A DNA stretch of 8,518 nt from Desulfuromonadales bacterium. Its GTDB lineage: Bacteria > Desulfobacterota > Desulfuromonadia > Desulfuromonadales > UBA2294. Position 1 is the first letter of the stretch. Each line of letters opens with the position of its first letter. Below the pieces are notes generated by a model. The model was not told where the DNA came from and made no database searches. It saw only the letters and a program-made list of their open reading frames with translations. Below, one piece after another: positions 1 to 6,174 of the stretch. The stretch is from assembly GCA_030591795.1 (NCBI GenBank), contig JAUVAJ010000054.1, forward strand, positions 1 to 8,518, in the 5' to 3' direction. A program made the translations under genes and the position numbers.

Positions 1-483
1 CAGACTGATTTTCTAAAAGACCAAAACAAGATAGCCGTCTACACCCAACCATCCCGGGAAGGAAGTCTGCCGCTGATCCGAATTGTTGAAGTTGCAGCTC
101 CGGGCAATGATCGGGGGATGCTGACCTTTTCTATCAAACCGTGCTACCGGGGTGAATGCCCGTCACAGGAACAATTAAAGAACCAGAGCAAAGCCGGTAA
201 AACAGTCCGCAAAAATCAAAAACTGATCACCAACGATGGGAGCAAGCTGCTCGAAGATTATGGAATGTCGGTCAAACAGGGCTGTGGCGGGTATTTTGTA
301 ACGCGGGGACAAAAAGTATCAACCCCGTTCAGCGGCGTCTTTATTTCCAAAAGTAAAATGTTCTACAAGGGTTCTTATGTCATCGGGGTTTCAGTCGGCT
401 ATGCCGGAGCGGCCTCTGCCGAGGTGGTTGAACGGACCGAAGCGGCGCTGGAAAGTTTTTCCTGTATCCACGATCTGCGCTGA
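1..483 (+). CDS. Hypothetical protein, C-terminal part (5' end outside window)
   Basis: The reading frame is open from base 1 to a TGA at 481-483, giving 160 visible residues. The true start lies upstream. An ATG at 118 exists but the frame continues cleanly before it, so it is probably internal. I do not recognise the family. The visible part is a soluble-looking mix of beta-prone and polar segments with no membrane helix. It has a Cys-Tyr-Arg-Gly-Glu-Cys pair just after the ATG at 118, a lysine-rich stretch near the middle, a Gly-Cys-Gly-Gly-Tyr turn, and one further Cys six residues from the C-terminus. Four cysteines and a beta-rich, glycine-containing C-terminal half would fit an exported, disulfide-bonded protein, but no signal peptide can be seen. 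It is separated from the next gene by about 137 bp, so it probably belongs to a different transcription unit. Confidence 0.75.
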   Translation, partial: QTDFLKDQNKIAVYTQPSREGSLPLIRIVEVAAPGNDRGMLTFSIKPCYRGECPSQEQLKNQSKAGKTVRKNQKLITNDGSKLLEDYGMSVKQGCGGYFVTRGQKVSTPFSGVFISKSKMFYKGSYVIGVSVGYAGAASAEVVERTEAALESFSCIHDLR

Positions 484-620
484 GATACCCCCCCAACAAC
501 CGACCCTCCCATACTATGACAGCTTGCAGCTCCAATATAAGTAGTCGGACACTGTAATTCAGGAACAACTGCACGGTTTTGCTTGCGCGTAAATCGACCA
601 GATTGTTATTCTCCTGTATT

Positions 621-1652
621 ATGCCACCTACAACATCCAGACAACAATTACTGACCCTGATGCTCATTTACAGCGTCATGCTGCTTGTGACTCCAATCAT
701 CGCCGGAGCTGCTTCCGACACAGACTCTTCTGCCCTGACAATTTACTGGGAAAACGATCTGTTTGCCGGCAGCGACCGGGATTACACCAACGGTCTCAAA
801 GTAATCTGGGACTCGGGCTACGCATCGCTGAGCGATTCTTCCAGCTTGCCATGGGGTACAAAAATAGCACAACGACTGCCGTTACTCGGCTCCGCTGACC
901 AGCAGCTCGGCGTCTCCCTGGCCATCGCCCAGGAGATGTACACCCCGGAGGATCGTAAAGCGAGCACCCTGCTGGTTGACGAACGCCCTTACGCCGGTTG
1001 GCTCGCCTTTTCTACCGGTATGCACGGTCGGACCGACCGGCAACAGACGAGTTATTTGCTGACCGTCGGGCTGCTCGGTCCGATCTCTCTGGCCGAGCAG
1101 ACGCAGACCATGATGCACACCTTACTCGGTGGGGTGGTCGCAGCAGGCTGGGAGCATCAGCTGAAAAATGAACTGACGCTCGACGCCTCACTGCAATCGC
1201 GCTGGCGCTTCCTGCCGGTCGGCAGTCGCCAGGGAGTGGGCCTCGAACTGATCCCGCACGCCGGAGCGCGCCTCGGCACAGCCAAAACCCATGCCCAAGC
1301 CGGCATCGAAGCCCGTATCGGCTGGCGCATGGCAGACGATTTCGGTAGTTGTCAGATGCGTGACGATTGCATCCCCGATCAAAAATTCAAACCGACAGCG
1401 CCATTCGGTATCCATCTGTTCACCCGGTTCAACGGTCGCGCCGTGCTGCGCAATATCTTTCTCGACGGCAACACCTTCCGCGCCAGCCACAGTGTCGATA
1501 AAGAACCGTTGGTCGGCGAGGTCTCCGCCGGATTCGCCGTGCAGTATCGATCGTTCCGAACAACCTACGCCTACGTTTACCAAAGCAAAGAGTATAAAAA
1601 GCAGACCTACAATCAAGCGTTTGGTACACTCAATTTTTCATGGGCCTTTTAG
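621..1652 (+). CDS. LpxR-family (DUF2219) outer-membrane lipid A 3'-O-deacylase homologue
   Basis: LpxR enzymes are outer-membrane beta-barrels that remove the 3'-acyloxyacyl group of lipid A at the cell surface. With the ATG at 621 the protein is 343 aa, close to Salmonella LpxR (about 320). Residues 1-30 form a signal peptide: an Arg at 7, a hydrophobic core from 10 to 27, and an Ala-Gly-Ala cleavage site near 28-30. Family hallmarks follow in order: YWENDLF with Asn45-Asp46, matching the LpxR active-site Asn-Asp; DYTNG at 54-58; ERPYAGW at 121-127; and an EQTQ segment leading to His166, the likely catalytic His, followed by a GW..Q..NE segment. The chain ends in an aromatic-rich strand with a terminal Phe, typical of Bam-inserted barrels. 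The start is uncertain. A TTG at 579 has AGGAA 14 bases upstream but would add an odd N-terminus, and the ATG at 660 would leave no charged n-region. It is the first gene of a tight four-gene run. Family membership is well supported; the exact substrate is inferred. Confidence 0.87.
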   Translation: MPPTTSRQQLLTLMLIYSVMLLVTPIIAGAASDTDSSALTIYWENDLFAGSDRDYTNGLKVIWDSGYASLSDSSSLPWGTKIAQRLPLLGSADQQLGVSLAIAQEMYTPEDRKASTLLVDERPYAGWLAFSTGMHGRTDRQQTSYLLTVGLLGPISLAEQTQTMMHTLLGGVVAAGWEHQLKNELTLDASLQSRWRFLPVGSRQGVGLELIPHAGARLGTAKTHAQAGIEARIGWRMADDFGSCQMRDDCIPDQKFKPTAPFGIHLFTRFNGRAVLRNIFLDGNTFRASHSVDKEPLVGEVSAGFAVQYRSFRTTYAYVYQSKEYKKQTYNQAFGTLNFSWAF

Positions 1653-1655
1653 GAA
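1651..1655 (+). promoter_or_regulatory. Ribosome binding site fixing the lipoprotein start
   Basis: AGGAA lies 5 bases before the ATG at 1661. The in-frame ATG at 1640 sits inside the end of the preceding gene and has no comparable site, so this motif favours the start at 1661. That start also gives a lipoprotein signal peptide of normal length. Confidence 0.7.
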
Positions 1656-1660
1656 TAGTC

Positions 1661-2803
1661 ATGACACAATTTTGTTTTAAACAACTCGCCCTGCTGACCG
1701 CCATGACCTGTCTGATATTAATCAGCGGTTGCACTCGACCGCTGCAGACCGGGCCGCTCCCGGCTGGCATCAGCATCGCTCCGCTGGCCGGTCTCCGTAG
1801 CGCAGGACCAGTCGCCTGGCATCCATCCGGTACGATGTTGGCTTCAGGCACCGACGGTCTGACCCTGCTCGAGCTCAGCACCGGCAACAGCACAAATCTC
1901 GACCCTGCGGCACCGGCAATGCTCGTCTGGTCACCAGATGGCGACCGCCTGGCCATCGCCTGGCGGCAGGCTGAGTCGACCCGGCTGGAACTCCGGAGTG
2001 TTTCTGGTGATCTGCTGAGCGACACCATCCTGGATGGGAGCCCCGATCGACTGCTCTGGTCGACCGAGTCCGGTCTGCTTATTATCACTTCACAGCTCAA
2101 AATCTACAGTTTTGGTGGAGATCTGACCCTGCTACTGCATCGCTCGGATGGCCAGGCCCCGCCGGCAACATCGACACTGCACAACGCCACGATCAAACCG
2201 TTAACGGCCAAAAGCTGGCAACAAGGTCTGCTCCCCGGCAGCCAGGCAACTATATCTCCGAACGGAGATGAGCTGCTCTACCTGCAACTGAAAGATCCGC
2301 CAGCATTTAGCAGCAGTTATCGACTGACGCTGCGCCACCTTGCCAGTGGCGCCGAAAAACAGATCGCATCGCTGCCTCTTACAACCAGGGCGGCACAATT
2401 TATCGATGACGCAAGAGTTCTGGTCGATAGCGGCAGCACGGAATCGACTGAACTCTTCCTCTGGTCGAAAGAGCAAGCTGACGTCTGGCCGTATGCTGGC
2501 GGGCCGCTGACGCTCTCCCCCGGTGGCCGCTACTGGCTGATCGGCGGTCATCTGCTGCGCGACGGGAGCGACCTGCTACACATCTCGGAGCTCGAACAGG
2601 CGCTGTTCAGCCCGGACGGCAGTCGACTATTACTGCAGAGCGGCGGCAATTGGCATATAATGGTGGGGCTGATCGATGCGCCGCAACCGGTTATCGACGA
2701 CGCCGACCTGGAAAAGTTACGGCAACTGCGCAACTGGCGTAGCCGCGGCCTGATAAGTCCTGAAGAGTTTCGCCAGCAGCAGCAAAGGATGATGCAACCA
2801 TGA
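1661..2803 (+). CDS. Outer-membrane-type lipoprotein with WD40/TolB-like beta-propeller and C-terminal SHOCT-like segment
   Basis: The protein is 380 aa from the ATG at 1661. Residues 1-24 are a type II signal peptide with a Lys at 7, a hydrophobic core and the lipobox Ile-Ser-Gly-Cys ending at Cys24. The residue after Cys is Thr, not Asp, so outer-membrane sorting is expected if Lol rules apply. Residues from about 45 to 340 carry repeated propeller-type turns: WHPSG at 53, WSPDG at 90, SPNG at 199, SPGG at 286 and FSPDG at 316. Each is followed by hydrophobic strands, as in TolB/PD40 and WD40-like propellers. The last 35 residues (346-380) are a separate helical unit with an R-G-L-I-S-P-E-E-F core, resembling the SHOCT domain. 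The gene starts 8 bp after the lpxR-like stop and overlaps the cytochrome gene by 4 bp (ATGA), so translation is probably coupled. A structural or docking role is inferred; no enzyme motif is visible. Confidence 0.82.
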   Translation: MTQFCFKQLALLTAMTCLILISGCTRPLQTGPLPAGISIAPLAGLRSAGPVAWHPSGTMLASGTDGLTLLELSTGNSTNLDPAAPAMLVWSPDGDRLAIAWRQAESTRLELRSVSGDLLSDTILDGSPDRLLWSTESGLLIITSQLKIYSFGGDLTLLLHRSDGQAPPATSTLHNATIKPLTAKSWQQGLLPGSQATISPNGDELLYLQLKDPPAFSSSYRLTLRHLASGAEKQIASLPLTTRAAQFIDDARVLVDSGSTESTELFLWSKEQADVWPYAGGPLTLSPGGRYWLIGGHLLRDGSDLLHISELEQALFSPDGSRLLLQSGGNWHIMVGLIDAPQPVIDDADLEKLRQLRNWRSRGLISPEEFRQQQQRMMQP

Positions 2804-4095
2804 AAAGCATATTAATAACTTTGGCCGCAAGCGGTCTGTTCGTACTTCTCACCCTCAGTAACGCCAGTGCCGATGCCTGCCTCGACTGTCATCGCGAGCA
2901 GACCCCCGGCGCCGTCGGCTTCTGGGAGCAGAGCGCGCACGCGCCAAACGTTGGCTGTGCTGACTGCCACGGCGACGACCACAAGCGAATTGAAGTCGGC
3001 GAAGCGAAGGTCGACAGCAAAGTCTGCGGCCAATGTCATGCAGACGCCCTGCAACAACACGAGAGCAGTCGGCATGGTATGGGCTTGCATTCCGGCTGGG
3101 GCTGCACCCGCACACTACCGAGCCGCCCACCGAGTGAGTGCCGTTTCTGCCATGAAGAAGGGAGTAGCAACCCGATCTCCGAGGTTGAATGTTCGCGTTT
3201 TCTGAAGCAGACCCCAGAGATGGGCGCGCTCGGCTGCAACCGTTGCCATGAGGTCGAAACCTCCTGCGCCACCTGTCACACCAATCACGCCACCGAACTG
3301 CAGATCGCCCGCGATCCGGCGATTTGTGCCAAATGCCACATGGGTCCGGACCATCCACAATGGGAGATGTGGCAGACCTCACAGCACGGTATCCTGTTTA
3401 ATTCAGCTTCGCCTGAACTGGGCGTCACTTGTCAGGGCTGCCACATGCCGACCGGCTCGCACAACGTCTCCACCGGCCTGACCATGACTCCGGGGACCAA
3501 ACCGTACCCGGCAGAAGAGCAGAAAGCTGGGCGCGCCAAAATGATCGAGGTCTGCAGCCGCTGCCACAGCAAGAAATTTACCAAACAGGAGCTCGCCAAC
3601 GCCGACGCCATTCGCGAGCAAAGCCGGGCCATGGTCAAAGAAGCCGAAAAAATTATTTGGGATCTGGCTGACCGCGGCCTGCTCGACCCGATGCCGGCCG
3701 ACCGGCCACCCCACCCGCTGCGCGGTGCAACGCTGGTGACCGACGGTCAGATGTTGTACGAGGATACCTCACATATCGAACGGCTATTTTTCAAGATGCA
3801 GAAATACTCCCTGGCCAAGACCATCAAGGGCGCCTACCACCAGAACCCGGCCTACACCCACTGGTACGGCAACGCTGAACTGAAGATGGATCTGGTTGAC
3901 ATCAAGGCAGAAGCACGAAAACTGGAATGGTCCGGACAACAACCGACTGCATCCCGTGAAACTGCAAGCGATCAGACAACCACCATTGAAGAAGAGTTGA
4001 GTAATCTAAAAAACAAGGTCGACCGGGGTGCAATCAGTCAGGAGGAGTATCTGCAAAAGAAGCAACAACTGCTCGACGAGTTTTCCGGCAACTGA
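2800..4095 (+). CDS. Nonaheme c-type cytochrome of the hydroxylamine oxidoreductase (HAO) family, with C-terminal SHOCT-like tail
   Basis: This 431-aa protein has a Sec signal peptide (1-24, Ala-Ser-Ala before Asp25), so it is periplasmic. Nine CXXCH heme sites start at residues 27, 53, 76, 114, 146, 156, 176, 211 and 252. Two sites 5 residues apart (146-150, 156-160), an H-x-x-x-E segment, then CAKCH and GPDHPQWEMW..S.HG reproduce the heme 4-5-6 block of Nitrosomonas HAO as I remember it. By that comparison CNRCH at 146 is the catalytic heme-4 position and CRFCH at 114 is an extra ninth heme. Downstream, VCSRCHS..F and helical residues 257-345 also follow HAO. Cys102 and Cys131 flank the extra heme and belong to no CXXCH. 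Residues 352-356 (YTHWY) lie where HAO has its heme-crosslinking Tyr region; whether one is equivalent is unclear. Residues 394-431 form a SHOCT-like tail. Family members oxidise hydroxylamine or hydrazine, or reduce nitrite/hydroxylamine; direction here is not determinable. ATG overlaps the preceding stop. Confidence 0.88.
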   Translation: MKSILITLAASGLFVLLTLSNASADACLDCHREQTPGAVGFWEQSAHAPNVGCADCHGDDHKRIEVGEAKVDSKVCGQCHADALQQHESSRHGMGLHSGWGCTRTLPSRPPSECRFCHEEGSSNPISEVECSRFLKQTPEMGALGCNRCHEVETSCATCHTNHATELQIARDPAICAKCHMGPDHPQWEMWQTSQHGILFNSASPELGVTCQGCHMPTGSHNVSTGLTMTPGTKPYPAEEQKAGRAKMIEVCSRCHSKKFTKQELANADAIREQSRAMVKEAEKIIWDLADRGLLDPMPADRPPHPLRGATLVTDGQMLYEDTSHIERLFFKMQKYSLAKTIKGAYHQNPAYTHWYGNAELKMDLVDIKAEARKLEWSGQQPTASRETASDQTTTIEEELSNLKNKVDRGAISQEEYLQKKQQLLDEFSGN

Positions 4096-4098
4096 AAC

Positions 4099-4365
4099 AT
4101 GACAGATTCAAACCCAAGCACTCACTGGTTCGTCTACATAATCGAAGCTGATGACGGCAAACTCTATACCGGCATCACAACCGATGTCGAGCGGCGCTTC
4201 TGTGAACACTCTGAAGGGAAAATTGGCGCACGATTTTTCCGGACAGCCAAGCCGCTCCGGATCGTCTGGCAGGAACAGCATCCAAATCGATCTTCGGCGA
4301 CCAGAAAAGAAATGACAATCAAGAAGATGACGCGCCTACAGAAAATCTATTTACTGGAAGAATAG
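4099..4365 (+). CDS. GIY-YIG nuclease-fold protein, UPF0213/YhbQ type
   Basis: This 88-aa protein is the size of the stand-alone bacterial GIY-YIG proteins (UPF0213, E. coli YhbQ). Visible motifs in order: VYI at 12-14 and YTG at 23-25 (the two halves of the GIY-YIG signature, with a normal spacing of about 10); DVERRF at 29-34, supplying the catalytic Arg (32 or 33), and His37; and a helix containing Glu71 in the RKEMTIKK segment, the expected metal-binding Glu. All catalytic positions appear intact, so it is probably an active nuclease or DNA-binding protein, cytoplasmic, with unknown target. It starts 3 bp after the cytochrome stop with no strong Shine-Dalgarno site, suggesting translation coupled to the upstream gene. 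Its link to an envelope redox operon may be only positional. YhbQ-like proteins have been tied to DNA repair or damage processing, but that role is not shown here. Confidence 0.9.
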   Translation: MTDSNPSTHWFVYIIEADDGKLYTGITTDVERRFCEHSEGKIGARFFRTAKPLRIVWQEQHPNRSSATRKEMTIKKMTRLQKIYLLEE

Positions 4366-4441
4366 AAAGAAACTCCATAAATCACTGGCTGACAGCATCT
4401 ATCTAATAAACGGATGCCCGCTCACGTCTACCTCCGAACTA

Positions 4442-4450
4442 TGGTATAGT
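4442..4450 (+). promoter_or_regulatory. Extended -10 promoter candidate for the transglutaminase-like/DUF350 pair
   Basis: TGGTATAGT fits the extended -10 form TGnTATAAT with one mismatch, 27 bases before the ATG at 4477. A recognisable -35 box at the proper distance is lacking, as is common for extended -10 promoters. The position in the 111-bp gap after the GIY-YIG gene supports a new transcription unit here. Confidence 0.45.
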
Positions 4451-4466
4451 AATAAAGGTTTTTTCT

Positions 4467-4471
4467 GAGGG
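4467..4471 (+). promoter_or_regulatory. Ribosome binding site of the transglutaminase-like gene
   Basis: GAGGG ends 5 bases before the ATG at 4477 and supports that start. It lies just downstream of the extended -10 candidate, giving a short leader of roughly 20 bases. Confidence 0.65.
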
Positions 4472-4476
4472 TATTT

Positions 4477-5502
4477 ATGTCAGATCTCCGCCCACGCGGC
4501 CTACACAACATCCGCCTATACAGCATTTTGGCCTTACTGGCATTGCTTGCCACAACCGGTCTGGTTGACCTTATCGAATCACGTTTTGCCTTCGCGACAC
4601 CAACGGCACCATTCCAGATACAAACCTACGCAGCTGCCAACGAATCGTGGATTGCTGACGACCCGCGTATAAAACGAACCCTCAGGCGCGATAAAAAATC
4701 GTTCTCCGCCGAATACGGTTTCGTCTCCTTTCAAAACGACCCGATTGAGGTCGAGGTAACAGTCCCAGATCGCGCCTACCTTAATTACCGGCAATCGTTC
4801 GGCTACCGACAACATGACCTCAATGCTCTGTTTGAACAGTATAAACAAAACCTGGAGGAGGCACGCATCTGGGCGGTTAAGAACCGGACTACGCAAAAAC
4901 AGCTCGACCGGGTCGCCGCAGGCCTCGGCAATAATTATCAACGCGATGTAGCGACATTTCTTAAAATGCGCGGCTTCCGTTTTCTTAGTGAAGGTGTGAT
5001 AGCAGCAGATATTCCACAGCACGTAAAAAACAATGCTTCTACGTTTCTGCCGGTTGCATTTTCCCTGAGTAAAACAATACGTCTTCTTAAATATTCCGAA
5101 ACCGACACCATAGCCACTGTGTTGCCGTTGCTGCAAACGGCAATCCGTTACGAAGCGCTGCCGGCTGAAGAAAACGGGAAAATCACGGCCGGGTTCTCGC
5201 CGCCGCTCGAAGTCTTCATGGAGGGTCGTGGTGACTGTGATGCCAAGTCTGCGCTGCTCGCCGCAATCCTGCTTAACTGGGACAAGGTAAAGCTGGTCGG
5301 GGTAGGCATGCCGGGACATTATCTGCTCGGCATTCTGCAACACCCAGGCAGAGGCGATGCCTATGTCGAGTATGACGGCTTGACTTATGTCCTGATGGAA
5401 CCATCCGGCCCGGCCTGGTTACCGCCCGGAGTTGTCTCCGACTTCACTCTAAAAAAACTTGGCGCGCATGATCTGGTGATCATTGAGCCACTTACTTTGT
5501 AA
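4477..5502 (+). CDS. Membrane-anchored transglutaminase-like (papain-fold) protein
   Basis: The protein is 341 aa. Residues 14-34 form one hydrophobic helix preceded by Arg-rich residues 5-13, so it is a signal anchor or, less likely, a cleaved signal peptide; the rest would face the periplasm. The C-terminal third carries a transglutaminase-like core: GRGDCDAKS with Cys254 at the start of a helix, GMPGHY with His281, and MEPSG with Glu308 in the place of the usual third catalytic residue, followed by a WLPPG turn. The Cys-His-acid order and spacing are those of the bacterial transglutaminase-like family, whose members act as proteases, amidases or crosslinking enzymes. Residues about 60-220 are alpha/beta and not recognised. 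The gene is followed after 21 bp by a DUF350 membrane protein, and the two probably act together. The substrate is unknown, possibly an envelope peptide or protein. Base composition is slightly more A/T-rich than the genes on either side. Confidence 0.78.
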   Translation: MSDLRPRGLHNIRLYSILALLALLATTGLVDLIESRFAFATPTAPFQIQTYAAANESWIADDPRIKRTLRRDKKSFSAEYGFVSFQNDPIEVEVTVPDRAYLNYRQSFGYRQHDLNALFEQYKQNLEEARIWAVKNRTTQKQLDRVAAGLGNNYQRDVATFLKMRGFRFLSEGVIAADIPQHVKNNASTFLPVAFSLSKTIRLLKYSETDTIATVLPLLQTAIRYEALPAEENGKITAGFSPPLEVFMEGRGDCDAKSALLAAILLNWDKVKLVGVGMPGHYLLGILQHPGRGDAYVEYDGLTYVLMEPSGPAWLPPGVVSDFTLKKLGAHDLVIIEPLTL

Positions 5503-5509
5503 TCAGTTA

Positions 5510-5515
5510 AAGGAG
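5510..5515 (+). promoter_or_regulatory. Ribosome binding site of the DUF350 gene
   Basis: AAGGAG lies 8 bases before the ATG at 5524. It is the strongest Shine-Dalgarno match in the window and suggests efficient translation of the membrane protein relative to its upstream partner. Confidence 0.7.
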
Positions 5516-5523
5516 AAAGTATT

Positions 5524-6078
5524 ATGTTGTCCACCCGATTATTAACCAGCCTCGCCGAACTCGGCTTTCTGGTCGTCATCTCCGGGCTGATTATCGTTTT
5601 GATCTACCAAATTTTTCTACGCACCGGCAAAAGTGGTTTTGACGTTGAAGACGCCATAAAAAAAGGGAATGTCGCCATCGGTCTCCTGATGGCCACTATC
5701 ATGGTCAGTTCTGCCTTGATGTTGCAAAAAGGCTTGAGCGCCTCGATGGGTGTCTTTCGACTAACTATGGCTACTCCGGCCGGCACCGGTCTACAACTCA
5801 GCGAAACGTTCCTGCTGGTGTTTTCCCACCTGCTCCTGTCATTGATATTTATTGCACTGACTCTATTTATCACCCTTAATCTATTTAATGTTTTAAACCG
5901 AAAAATCAACCCGGGGATACAGATGCATCTGCTGCTCCAGGAGGGAAACGTCGCGGTCGGTATCGTACTCTCTGCAGTGGTGCTTATTACGACAATCTAC
6001 GCCGGTGACGGCATCAGCTCGGTAACCAAGGCGCTGGTGCCGCAACCGGAGGTCGGCACCATCCGCATCATGAAATAA
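5524..6078 (+). CDS. DUF350 (YjfL/UPF0719-type) inner-membrane protein with two repeated units
   Basis: This 184-aa protein has four hydrophobic helices at about 10-31, 50-70, 92-120 and 143-160. Two copies of the DUF350 signature are visible, KKGNVAIG at residues 46-53 and QEGNVAVG at 139-146, 93 residues apart. Each comes just before a helix, preceded by a hydrophobic helix and a short charged loop. This is the internally duplicated, two-unit form of DUF350. The biochemical role of the family is not established; it is an integral inner-membrane protein often found beside soluble or periplasmic enzymes. Here it follows a membrane-anchored transglutaminase-like protein by 21 bp and is probably co-transcribed with it, which makes a membrane scaffold or channel for that protein plausible but unproven. 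No clear terminator follows. Confidence 0.83.
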   Translation: MLSTRLLTSLAELGFLVVISGLIIVLIYQIFLRTGKSGFDVEDAIKKGNVAIGLLMATIMVSSALMLQKGLSASMGVFRLTMATPAGTGLQLSETFLLVFSHLLLSLIFIALTLFITLNLFNVLNRKINPGIQMHLLLQEGNVAVGIVLSAVVLITTIYAGDGISSVTKALVPQPEVGTIRIMK

Positions 6079-6174
6079 ACATAACGATAAATCTACGGAA
6101 ATTTATGGATGAAAAGGTAGACTTTACCCTCACGGCTGGTATCCTTCTAGCTGTTAAATAACCCCTGATTTCGA

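Noticed and set aside
488..494. Run of seven C as a possible phase-variation tract
   Set aside because: It is short and lies between genes just after a stop codon, with no gene whose frame it would switch.
521..531. AGCT-TGC-AGCT palindrome after the first gene as a terminator or operator
   Set aside because: A 4-bp stem without a T tract, occurring once; too weak to call.
594..622. TCGACC-17 bp-TATTAT as a promoter for the LpxR-family gene
   Set aside because: A transcript starting about 7 bases after the -10 would exclude the preferred ATG at 621, and the -35 match is poor.
3103..3153. Cys102 to Cys117-His118 as a non-canonical long-spaced heme site
   Set aside because: The spacing is 14 residues, not the CX15CH known from MccA, and Cys114-Cys117-His118 already forms a standard CXXCH.
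4579..5343. 254-codon open frame on the - strand
   Set aside because: Antisense to the transglutaminase-like gene, which has clear motifs, a promoter candidate and a ribosome binding site; the translated product shows no recognisable domain.
6116..6128. GGTA/TACC inverted repeat in the gap before nuoA as a terminator
   Set aside because: The stem is only 4 bp with a 5-base loop and is not followed by a T run.
6105..6161. 18-codon open frame in the gap before nuoA, possible leader peptide
   Set aside because: Poor ribosome binding site, no regulatory codon run and no clear attenuator hairpin; such a short frame is expected by chance.
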